Source: Streptacidiphilus albus JL83
Lineage (GTDB): Bacteria > Actinomycetota > Actinomycetes > Streptomycetales > Streptomycetaceae
DNA: 64,000 bases
Reading direction: 5' to 3'
NCBI RefSeq assembly: GCF_000744705.1
Contig: NZ_JQML01000001.1
Location: 2,666,001 to 2,730,000, forward strand
Below are positions 15,702 through 22,889 of this stretch, piece after piece. Both the position numbers and the translations under genes were made by a program. The notes under the pieces were generated by a model that worked only from the letters and a program-made list of their open reading frames with translations, made no database searches and was not told the DNA's origin. Positions within the stretch are counted from its first letter, which is position 1; the number at the start of each line of letters is the position of its first letter.

Positions 15702-17726
15702 TCAGCTGGAGCTGCGCAGCGCGGGCCAGGTCTGCTGCCCCACCTCACCGTCGACCCCGAGTCCCTTGTCCCGCTGGAACGCCTCCACGGCGTTCTTGGT
15801 GTTCGGGCCGAACTGGCCGTCGACCCCGTCGACGACGTTGTAGCCCCGGTAGCTGAGGATGCACTGGATCTCCTTGACCGCCGCCACATCCGTGGACCCC
15901 GGGTCGGTCTCGGCGCTGCCGGAGTAGTAGTGGCAGTTGGCGATCCAGGCCGGCTGGGCCGGAGGCGCCGGGGTGGCCGTCGTCTGGGTCGGAGTCGGCG
16001 CGGAGGGCTGGGTCGACGTCCCGTCGGTCCCCGGCTGGCTCGGCGTGGCGGCGGAGGCCCCGGCCGTGGGCGAGCCGCCGTGGTGGGAGCGGGCCGTCGC
16101 CGAGCTGCCGGCCGAGGCCGTGGCCGTGGCCGTGGCCGTGGCCGAGCCCGAGGGCCGGGCGGCCGTCGCGCTGCTCCCGGCCGAGGCGGAGCCGGAGCCG
16201 GACGGGGCCGCGCCCGCCTGGAACGAGCCGCCCGCGCCGTTGGTGGCCGAGGCTCCGGCGGTGCCGCTGCCGGCCGCCGAGGCGTGCCCGCTCGGTCCGG
16301 CCACCAGCAGCGCCAGCCCGGCCGCAGCGGCGACGGCCACGGCCGCCCCGCTGACCAGCAGCCCGATCCGCCTGGGCCGCTCCTGCGGGGCCGGCTGCGG
16401 CGCGACGGGGCCGGGCTGCGGGCCGGGGGCCTGGATGACGTACGGGGCGAAGCGGCCGGCCGCCTCCGTCGGCGGAGTCGCCGGCACGGCGCCGGGGTGG
16501 ACGGGCGCCTGGTGGACGGGCCCGGGGTGGACGGGCCCGGCCTGGTAGGGCGCGGCCTGGAGCGGCGCGGTCTGGACCGGTGTCGACCACGCCGACCGGC
16601 CGTCCCCGGCGGCGGGCACGGTGGCCGGGGTGTGCGGTCCCCGGGGCGTCGGCGGGCCGGACGGGGGAGGGGTGTGCGCGCCGAGCACGAAGGTGCCCTC
16701 GACCGCGGCCGGACCCGGGGCGGCTGCGGGGCCGAGCGGCTCCAGCGGCAACTGCGCCACCGCGTCGGTCACCTGAATGCACGTCATGATCGCGTCGCTG
16801 AGCCCCTGCGGCCAGGGCGCGAGCACCTGCCGGGTCAGCGCCGTCGCGATCACTTCCTCCGCGCTGGGCCGCCGGTCCTGCTCCTTGTCCAGGCAGGCCG
16901 CGACCAGGGCGGAGAGGTCGGTGTCGACCGCCGCCACCCGCTCCAGGACCTCCGGCTTCGGCGGCTCGAAGGCGACCCGGTGCAGCACGTCCACGCTGGT
17001 CCCGTCCCCGAAGGGGGCATTCCCGGTGACCGCGTAGGCGAGCACCGAGCCGAGCGCGAAGACGTCCGAGGAGGTGACCACCGGCAGTCCCCTGACCTGC
17101 TCCGGCGACATGTAGGCGGGCGTGCCCACCTGCTGGCCGGTGACGGTGATCGAACTGGTGCCGGACGCCTGGGATATGCCGAAGTCGATCAGTCGGCAGC
17201 CGTCCGGGCCGAGGACGACGTTGGACGGCTTGATGTCGCGGTGGACGACCTCCGCCCGCTCCAGCGCCGCCACCGCGCGGCCCAGGTCGGCCGCCAGCCG
17301 CCAGGCCGCCGCCGGGCCGAGGACGCCGTGGTCGGCCACGGTGCCGGTGAGGCTGAGCCCGGGGATGTACTCGGTGGCCATCCACAGCAGGTCCCCGTCG
17401 AAGCCGCTGCCCAGCAGGACGGCGGTCGGCCCGCCCTGGACCCGGGCCAGGGCCTCCGCCTCCCGCTCGAAGCGGCGGCGGAACTGGGGGTCCTCGGCGT
17501 ACTCGGGCCTGATCACCTTGACCGCGGCCAGCCCCCGGTACACCGGCGCGCCCGGTTCGCGTCCCAGGTAGACCCGGCCCATGCCGCCGCCGCCGAGCAG
17601 CGCCAGCAGCCGGAAGGGCCCCACCTGCACCGGGTCGACCGGACGGAGCGGGGCGGCACCCAGGTGGTCCAGGCCGGTACCGGCGAAGACGCGCGGATCG
17701 GAGAGGGCATGGATGTGCTCTGGCAT
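15702..17726 (-). CDS. Membrane Ser/Thr protein kinase with C-terminal peptidoglycan-binding domain
   Basis: About 674 aa. Kinase domain at roughly 30-290: glycine loop LLGGGGMGRVYLG, catalytic HRDIKPSN, DFG in LIDFGISQ, APE-equivalent YMSPEQ. A Pro-rich cytoplasmic linker follows, then one transmembrane helix (LLVSGAAVAVAAAAGLALLV), a Ser/Ala/Thr-rich extracellular spacer, and a PG_binding_1-type domain at the end (GYNVVDGVDGQFGPNTKNAVEAFQ). Unlike PknB it has no PASTA repeats; the peptidoglycan-binding module takes their place as the presumed wall sensor. I chose ATG 17726; a TTG 27 nt upstream is an alternative. Single gene. Confidence 0.88.
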   Translation of the reverse strand: MPEHIHALSDPRVFAGTGLDHLGAAPLRPVDPVQVGPFRLLALLGGGGMGRVYLGREPGAPVYRGLAAVKVIRPEYAEDPQFRRRFEREAEALARVQGGPTAVLLGSGFDGDLLWMATEYIPGLSLTGTVADHGVLGPAAAWRLAADLGRAVAALERAEVVHRDIKPSNVVLGPDGCRLIDFGISQASGTSSITVTGQQVGTPAYMSPEQVRGLPVVTSSDVFALGSVLAYAVTGNAPFGDGTSVDVLHRVAFEPPKPEVLERVAAVDTDLSALVAACLDKEQDRRPSAEEVIATALTRQVLAPWPQGLSDAIMTCIQVTDAVAQLPLEPLGPAAAPGPAAVEGTFVLGAHTPPPSGPPTPRGPHTPATVPAAGDGRSAWSTPVQTAPLQAAPYQAGPVHPGPVHQAPVHPGAVPATPPTEAAGRFAPYVIQAPGPQPGPVAPQPAPQERPRRIGLLVSGAAVAVAAAAGLALLVAGPSGHASAAGSGTAGASATNGAGGSFQAGAAPSGSGSASAGSSATAARPSGSATATATATASAGSSATARSHHGGSPTAGASAATPSQPGTDGTSTQPSAPTPTQTTATPAPPAQPAWIANCHYYSGSAETDPGSTDVAAVKEIQCILSYRGYNVVDGVDGQFGPNTKNAVEAFQRDKGLGVDGEVGQQTWPALRSSS

Positions 17727-17795
17727 CTGACGACCCGGCTTCCCCTCGTACAACAGTTTGCAGCGGGAGGCTACCGCAGCCCGGGAAACGCCGGA

Positions 17796-17819
17796 GGGGC
17801 CCGCCGGAAGACGGGCCCC
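17796..17819 (-). terminator. Hairpin terminator of lepA
   Basis: An 8-bp GC stem, GGGGCCCG/CGGGCCCC, with an 8-nt loop, 23 nt past the lepA stop codon. Confidence 0.6.
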
Positions 17820-17841
17820 ACCGATGGCACTCAGGTGCGCG

Positions 17842-19713
17842 CTACTTCTTCTTCTCCGCGGGTCCGTCGGCGTCCGTCGACAGCGCGGCGATGAAGGCCT
17901 CCTGCGGGACCTCCACCCGGCCGACCATCTTCATCCGCTTCTTGCCCTCCTTCTGCTTCTCCAGCAGCTTGCGCTTCCGGGAGATGTCACCGCCGTAGCA
18001 CTTGGCGAGGACGTCCTTGCGGATGGCGCGAACGGTCTCGCGGGCGATCACCCGGGAACCGATGGCGGCCTGGATCGGCACCTCGAACTGCTGGCGCGGG
18101 ATCAGCTTCTGCAGCTTCCCGGCCATCATCACGCCGTAGTTGTAGGCCTTGTCCTTGTGCACCACGGCCGAGAAGGCGTCGACCGCGTCGCCGTGCAGCA
18201 GGATGTCGACCTTGACCAGGTCGGCCGCCTGCTCGCCGATCGGCTCGTAGTCGAAGGAGCCGTAGCCCCGGGTCTTGGACTTCAGGATGTCGAAGAAGTC
18301 GAAGACGATCTCGGCCAGCGGCAGGGTGTAGCGCAGCTCGACCCGGTCCTCGGAGAGGTAGTCCATGCCCTGGAGCGCGCCGCGCCGGGCCTGGCAGAGC
18401 TCCATGATCGCGCCGACGAACTCGTTGGGCGCCAGGATGGTGCCGCGCACCACCGGCTCGTTCACCTCGGTGATCTTGCCGCCGGGGAACTCGCTGGGGT
18501 TGGTGACGGTGATCTCGCTGCCGTCCTCCATCACCACCCGGTAGACCACGTTGGGCGCGGTGGAGATCAGGTCCAGGTTGAACTCGCGCTCCAGCCGCTC
18601 CCGGATGATCTCCAGGTGCAGCAGCCCGAGGAAGCCGCAGCGGTAGCCGAAGCCCAGCGCCACCGAGGTCTCCGGCTCGTAGACCAGCGCGGCGTCGTTC
18701 AGCCGCAGCTTGTCCAGCGCGTCGCGGAGCAGCGGGTAGTCGCTGCCGTCCAGCGGGTAGAGGCCGGAGAAGACCATCGGGCGTGGTTCCTTGTAACCGC
18801 CCAGCGCCTCGGTCGCACCCTTGTGCATCGAGGTGATGGTGTCACCGACCTTGGACTGCCGGACGTCCTTCACCCCGGTGATGATGTAGCCGACCTCGCC
18901 GACGCCCAGGCCGTCGGCGACCTTGGGTTCCGGGGAGATGACGCCGATCTCCAGCAGTTCGTGGGTGGCGCCGGTCGACATCATCGCGATCCGCTCGCGC
19001 TTCGTCAGCTCACCGTCGACGACCCGGACATAGGTGACCACGCCGCGGTAGGTGTCGTAGACCGAGTCGAAGATCATCGCACGGGCCGGGGCGTCCTTGA
19101 CGCCGACCGGGGCCGGGACCCGCTTCACGACCTCGTCCAGGATCGCCTCGACGCCGAGCCCGCTCTTGGCGCTGGCCCGCAGCACGTCCGAGGGCTCGCA
19201 GCCGATGATCCGGGCCAGCTCCTCGGAGTACTTCTCCGGCTGGGCGGCCGGCAGGTCGATCTTGTTCAGCACCGGGATGATCGTGAGGTCGTTCTCCAGC
19301 GCCAGGTAGAGGTTGGCGAGGGTCTGCGCCTCGATGCCCTGGGCCGCGTCGACCACCAGCAGCGTGCCTTCGCAGGCCGCGAGCGAGCGGGAGACCTCGT
19401 AGGTGAAGTCGACGTGGCCCGGGGTGTCGATCATGTTGAGGATGTGGGTGGTGCCCTGCTGCTCGCCGCTCAGCGGCGCCCAGGGGAGCCGTACGGCCTG
19501 CGACTTGATGGTGATGCCGCGCTCGCGCTCGATGTCCATCCGGTCGAGGTACTGCGCACGCATCATCCGGGGGTCGACGACGCCGGTGATCTGCAGCATC
19601 CGGTCGGCGAGCGTCGACTTGCCGTGGTCGATGTGGGCGATGATGCAGAAGTTGCGGATCAGCGCCGGGTCGGTGCGGCTGGGCTCCGGAACGTTGACGG
19701 GAATGGCGGGCAC
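17842..19713 (-). CDS. lepA: Elongation factor 4 (LepA)
   Basis: A 623-aa ribosome-associated GTPase that acts on stalled or mistranslocated ribosomes. G1 [13 protein letters not shown] starts about residue 28, followed by G2/G3 ([15 protein letters not shown]) and G4 [10 protein letters not shown]. Domains II-V come next, and the LepA-specific C-terminal domain contains [20 protein letters not shown]. Length is normal, with a short Lys-rich tail. GTG start at 19713. It faces the kinase gene through a small hairpin and is oriented away from rpsT, as in other streptomycetes. Confidence 0.97.
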   Translation of the reverse strand: MPAIPVNVPEPSRTDPALIRNFCIIAHIDHGKSTLADRMLQITGVVDPRMMRAQYLDRMDIERERGITIKSQAVRLPWAPLSGEQQGTTHILNMIDTPGHVDFTYEVSRSLAACEGTLLVVDAAQGIEAQTLANLYLALENDLTIIPVLNKIDLPAAQPEKYSEELARIIGCEPSDVLRASAKSGLGVEAILDEVVKRVPAPVGVKDAPARAMIFDSVYDTYRGVVTYVRVVDGELTKRERIAMMSTGATHELLEIGVISPEPKVADGLGVGEVGYIITGVKDVRQSKVGDTITSMHKGATEALGGYKEPRPMVFSGLYPLDGSDYPLLRDALDKLRLNDAALVYEPETSVALGFGYRCGFLGLLHLEIIRERLEREFNLDLISTAPNVVYRVVMEDGSEITVTNPSEFPGGKITEVNEPVVRGTILAPNEFVGAIMELCQARRGALQGMDYLSEDRVELRYTLPLAEIVFDFFDILKSKTRGYGSFDYEPIGEQAADLVKVDILLHGDAVDAFSAVVHKDKAYNYGVMMAGKLQKLIPRQQFEVPIQAAIGSRVIARETVRAIRKDVLAKCYGGDISRKRKLLEKQKEGKKRMKMVGRVEVPQEAFIAALSTDADGPAEKKK

Positions 19714-19899
19714 GCAGGATCCAATGGTGGTCGAGTGGCTGACGGAGTCGATCGTGTGGCGGTGACGGTGACGTGGGCGGTTCGCGGAAGTGCTCGCGGA
19801 CGGGGTCGCGGGGGTACTCCCCGCCTATCGTCCCACGAGCGGGGACCTCACCGCTCGGAGCCGTCCACCGGCCGTACCGGCCCGTCGGCCGGAGGCGCT

Positions 19900-19957
19900 G
19901 TTCAGCGCCGGTCGGAGTCGGTTCAGCGCCGGTCGGAGTCGGTTCAGCGCCGGTCGG
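19900..19957. repeat. 21-bp tandem repeat (about 2.7 copies) across the DoxX-gene stop
   Basis: Units beginning GTTCAGCGCCGGTCGGAGTC start at 19900, 19921 and 19942, the last partial. The repeat covers the TGA of the DoxX-like gene and runs past it. Each unit carries its own in-frame-like TGA, so expansion would not lengthen the protein. Confidence 0.85.
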
Positions 19958-20432
19958 CGTCCGCGCCGCGGCTCACCGAGAACGCCCAGCCGAGGAGCGG
20001 GGCCTGCAGCGGCAGTCGGCCGAAGGCGAGGGCCCGCTTCGGCGCGGAGGCGTTCCGCCAGTTGTAGGCCATCTGCACATTGGCCGGGAACACCGCCGCG
20101 AACAGCCCCGCGGCGGCCAGGGCGCCGCGCCGCCGAGTGGCCGGCAGGGCGACGGCGGCGGCCACCGCCAGCTCGGCCACCCCGCTGACCTGGGTCCAGC
20201 CCCGCGGGCTGCCCGGCAGCACCGGCGGGATCATCGCGTCGAACGGCCTGGGCACCGCGAAGTGCAGCACGCCCATGCCCGCCAGCAGGCCGGAGAGCAG
20301 CAGCGCCGAGCGCGGGCCGGAGGTCGCGGCGCCGAGCCGGCCGAGGCGGAGGGAAGGGAGGGTGCCGTTCGCACGGACGGGGTTCCCGCGTAGGGAGGGG
20401 GGCTTCGAGACGGTTCTGGTGAGGAGGGTCAT
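19944..20432 (-). CDS. DoxX-like membrane protein
   Basis: A 162-aa protein with a basic 40-residue N-terminus and about four hydrophobic segments (SALLLSGLLAGMGVLHF; VAELAVAAAVALP; LAAAGLFAAVFPANVQMAY; LLGWAFSV). The motif MGVLHFAVPRPFDAMIPP and the NVQMAYN segment fit the DoxX/MauE-like superfamily, seen in small redox-linked membrane proteins. The ATG at 20432 follows GACCCTCCT read in reverse, that is, AGGAGGGTC on the coding strand. It is divergent from the small monooxygenase-fold gene. Precise role unknown. Confidence 0.75.
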   Translation of the reverse strand: MTLLTRTVSKPPSLRGNPVRANGTLPSLRLGRLGAATSGPRSALLLSGLLAGMGVLHFAVPRPFDAMIPPVLPGSPRGWTQVSGVAELAVAAAVALPATRRRGALAAAGLFAAVFPANVQMAYNWRNASAPKRALAFGRLPLQAPLLGWAFSVSRGADADRR

Positions 20433-20493
20433 ACGCTTCAGCCTGGCACGGGTGCTGGCGTGATCGGGGGCGGTTCCGGCAGGATTCCCGGGC

Positions 20494-20799
20494 ATGATCA
20501 TCGAATCCGCCCGCCTCGACGTCCGGCCGGGCCGCGAGGACGATTTCCTGGCCGCCTTCGAGCAGGCCCGCCCGCTGATCTCGGTCCAGCGCGGGTTCGT
20601 CTCGCTGCGGCTGCTCCGCTGCCTCGACCCCGGCCAGGAGTCGCGCTTCCTGCTGACGGTGGAGTGGGAGCGGCTGGAGAACCACACCGAGGGCTTCCGG
20701 AAGTCCCCGGAGTACGAGCGGTGGCGGGAACTGCTGCACCACTTCTACTCCCCGTTCCCGGTGGTCGAGCATTTTGGGGAGCCGAACCGGCCCTGGTAG
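20494..20799 (+). CDS. Antibiotic-biosynthesis-monooxygenase (ABM) fold protein
   Basis: A 101-aa single-domain protein with the dimeric alpha/beta barrel pattern: MIIESARLDVRPGREDDFLAAF, then GFVSLRLLRCLDPG, FLLTVEWERLENHTEGFRKSPEYERW, and a C-terminal FYSPFPVVEHF. Relatives are small oxygenases of quinone-like compounds or heme, or simple stress proteins. The WE and H residues typical of the fold are present, but no substrate can be inferred. It may share a promoter region with the divergent DoxX-like gene; such pairs are common. rpsT follows 116 nt later. Confidence 0.8.
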   Translation: MIIESARLDVRPGREDDFLAAFEQARPLISVQRGFVSLRLLRCLDPGQESRFLLTVEWERLENHTEGFRKSPEYERWRELLHHFYSPFPVVEHFGEPNRPW

Positions 20800-20915
20800 C
20801 CTGGACCACCGTGTCTGCGATGCCCCATGCCCTCTCGGCCCCTTCGGTCGGAAGCGCGGCGGGCGGACCGGACGCACCACCACCCCGTTCCAACAAGACA
20901 GACTGAGGCTCCTTC

Positions 20916-21182
20916 GTGGCGAACATCAAGTCCCAGATCAAGCGCATCAAGACCAACGAGAAGGCTCGTCAGCGCAACAAGGCTGTCAAGTCCTCGCTGA
21001 AGACCGCCGTCCGCAAGGCCCGTGAGGCCATGGAGGCCGGCGACGTCGAGAAGGCCACCGTGCTGACCCGCGATGCCGCCAAGAAGCTCGACAAGGCCGC
21101 CAGCAAGGGCATCATCCACAAGAACCAGGCTGCCAACAAGAAGTCGGCGCTCGCCGCCAAGGTTGCCGGGCTCCAGGGCTGA
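20916..21182 (+). CDS. rpsT: 30S ribosomal protein S20
   Basis: An 88-aa, Lys/Ala-rich helical protein ([20 protein letters not shown] to the conserved C-terminal [19 protein letters not shown]), full length. It binds 16S rRNA early in small-subunit assembly. GTG start with GAGG 6 nt upstream. Codon choice is strongly biased, as for other ribosomal genes. It ends before a bidirectional terminator shared with holA. A TAGCCT hexamer near 20798 may be its -10 element, but the -35 is poor. Confidence 0.97.
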   Translation: MANIKSQIKRIKTNEKARQRNKAVKSSLKTAVRKAREAMEAGDVEKATVLTRDAAKKLDKAASKGIIHKNQAANKKSALAAKVAGLQG

Positions 21183-21370
21183 TCTGCTTTCTCGGGTCGC
21201 GCTTGACGACCTGCCGGAACGGATGACGCGGTCCCTCTCAACCGCACCGCTCCGGCCCTGCACAGACCGTCCGGCCCTCTACCCGGACCCTGTGCACACA
21301 CGCATCGCACGCGGCCTGCGTTCGCCACGCGGGTGCGGTGCAGCAGTACGGAACCAGTCTTTGGACCGCA

Positions 21371-21406
21371 CGAAGGCCCCCGTCTCCTCGGAGACGGGGG
21401 CCTTCG
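21371..21406. terminator. Bidirectional terminator between rpsT and holA
   Basis: A perfect 17-bp stem with a 2-nt centre, in the 246-nt gap between convergent genes. The remainder of that gap shows no gene. Confidence 0.85.
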
Positions 21407-21428
21407 TGGTTGCCGGTGTGGCCGGCTC

Positions 21429-22412
21429 TCAGCGCTGGGAGCGGGCGGCGCGGGCGATGGTGACCACGCACTGCTCCAGGGCGTAGGCCGGGTCGCCGGA
21501 GCCGCCCTTGACCGCCGCGTCGGCCTCGGCGATGGCGCGCAGCGCGACGGCCACGCCGTCGCTGCTCCAGCCCCGGACCTGCTGGCGGACCCGGTCGATC
21601 TTCCACGGCGGCATGCCCAGCTCGCGGGCCAGGTCGCCGGGGCGCAGGCTGCGGTCGGCGGTCGCGACCCGGCCGATCGCACGGACGCCGGAGGCCAGCG
21701 CGAAGACGATGCCGGTGGGCTTCTCCCCCACCGCGAGCGCCCAGCGGAGCTGCCCCAGCGCCTCGGCCGCCCGGCCGGTCACCGCGAGGTCCGCCACCTG
21801 GAAGCCGGAGGACTCGGCCCGTCCTGTGTAGTAGCGGGCGACCACCGTCTCGTCGATGGTGCCCTCGGTGTCGGCAGCCAACTGGCTGCAGGCCGAGGCC
21901 AGTTCGCGCAGGTCGCTGCCGACCGCGTCGAGCAGCGCGGTGCAGGCGTCCTCGGTCGCGGAGCGCCCGGTGACCCGGAACTCGGCGCGGACGAAGGCCA
22001 GCTTCTCGGCCGGCTTGGTCAGCTTGGGGCAGACCACCTCGCGGGCGCCGGCCTTCTTCGCGGTGTCCAGCAGGCCCTTGCCCTTGGCCCCGCCGGCGTG
22101 CACCAGCACCAGCATCACCTCGGGGGCGGGGTCGTCCAGGTAGGCCTTGACCTCCTTGACGGTGTCGGCGGCGAGGTCCTGGGCAGCCCGGATGACGATC
22201 ACTTTGCGCTCGGAGAAGAGCGACGGGCTGGTCAGCTCGCTGAGCATGCCCGGCTGCAGGACGCCGGGTTGGAGGTCGCGCACATCGGTGTCGGCGTCGG
22301 CCTGCCGGGCCGCCGAGGTGGTCTGCGCCACGGCGCGGTCGAGCAGCAGCTCCTCCTGGCCGACCACGAGCGTCAGCGGGGAGAGCAGGTCGTCACTGGG
22401 TTTCCTGGCCAT
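21429..22412 (-). CDS. holA: DNA polymerase III subunit delta
   Basis: A 327-aa clamp-loader subunit that opens the beta sliding clamp. The N-terminal LTLVVGQEELLLDRAV, central SLFSERKVIVIRAAQDL and C-terminal LGMPPWKIDRVRQQVRGWS are typical of actinobacterial HolA. I start at ATG 22412 (MARKPSDDLLSP); an upstream in-frame start at 22436 would add eight residues without family similarity. Its neighbour upstream is a small conserved gene and then comEC, the standard order. A GC-rich tandem repeat precedes it. Confidence 0.93.
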   Translation of the reverse strand: MARKPSDDLLSPLTLVVGQEELLLDRAVAQTTSAARQADADTDVRDLQPGVLQPGMLSELTSPSLFSERKVIVIRAAQDLAADTVKEVKAYLDDPAPEVMLVLVHAGGAKGKGLLDTAKKAGAREVVCPKLTKPAEKLAFVRAEFRVTGRSATEDACTALLDAVGSDLRELASACSQLAADTEGTIDETVVARYYTGRAESSGFQVADLAVTGRAAEALGQLRWALAVGEKPTGIVFALASGVRAIGRVATADRSLRPGDLARELGMPPWKIDRVRQQVRGWSSDGVAVALRAIAEADAAVKGGSGDPAYALEQCVVTIARAARSQR

Positions 22413-22454
22413 CACGGCCAGCGTAGCGGCTGCCACCGACAGTGCCGCGCGCTT

Positions 22455-22568
22455 CGGGCCCGGGAGGATCGGGACCGGAAGGATCGGGGCCGCGCGCGTC
22501 GGGCCCGCGCGGATCGGGACCGGAAGGATCGGGGCCGGGCGGATCGGGCCCGCGCGGATCGGGCCCGG
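22455..22568. repeat. Degenerate GGATCGGG-type tandem repeat
   Basis: About seven imperfect 14-18 bp units of the form GCGCGGATCGGGCCCG or GGAAGGATCGGGGCCG fill the space between holA and the small upstream gene. Units vary by single changes. The GGATCGGG core repeats on one strand and is flanked by GC palindromes, so the array could form repeated hairpins in RNA. No protein is supported here. Confidence 0.75.
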
Positions 22569-22865
22569 CTACTCCAGCCAGCCCTCGTGCTCGGCGGCGA
22601 GCGCGGCCAGCACCGCCCGGCTCGGCCCGGCGGACAGCGGCGGGGTGAGCACCACCAGCCACTGGGCGTCCTCGGCGTCGTCCTCGCCGGCCAGGGCCTC
22701 CCGGTGCAGCTCGGGCTCGGGCAGGGCGGGGTACTCCTCGGCCAGCTGCTCGGCGACGGCCTCGGCGGCGTCGCGGTCGGGCAGGACGAGGACCAGGGGC
22801 TCGTCGTCGGAGAGGTCGGCGGGGTGGGTGTGGGTCTGCACCCGACCATTATCGGGGTCGCCCAT
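22569..22865 (-). CDS. Conserved small acidic hypothetical protein
   Basis: A 98-aa acidic, Ala/Glu-rich soluble protein (HTHPADLSDDEPLVLVLPDRDAAEAVAEQLAEEYP), lying between holA and comEC on the same strand. This is a position where streptomycetes usually have a small conserved gene. A CATG-free ATG start at 22865 and normal codon bias support it as real. The sequence suggests a beta-alpha-beta fold with a central helix (AAEAVAEQLAEE). No catalytic motif and no signal peptide. Function unknown; 24 nt separate it from the comEC stop, so it is probably in the comEC operon. Confidence 0.7.
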   Translation of the reverse strand: MGDPDNGRVQTHTHPADLSDDEPLVLVLPDRDAAEAVAEQLAEEYPALPEPELHREALAGEDDAEDAQWLVVLTPPLSAGPSRAVLAALAAEHEGWLE

Positions 22866-22889
22866 CGGGGTTCGGTCATCGCGGGTCGG

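Noticed and set aside
19900-19957. CRISPR-like or phage-attachment repeat
   Set aside because: Head-to-tail 21-bp units without spacers, best explained by slippage.
22455-22568. CRISPR array
   Set aside because: Units are 14-18 bp, imperfect and adjacent with no spacers; no cas genes in the window.
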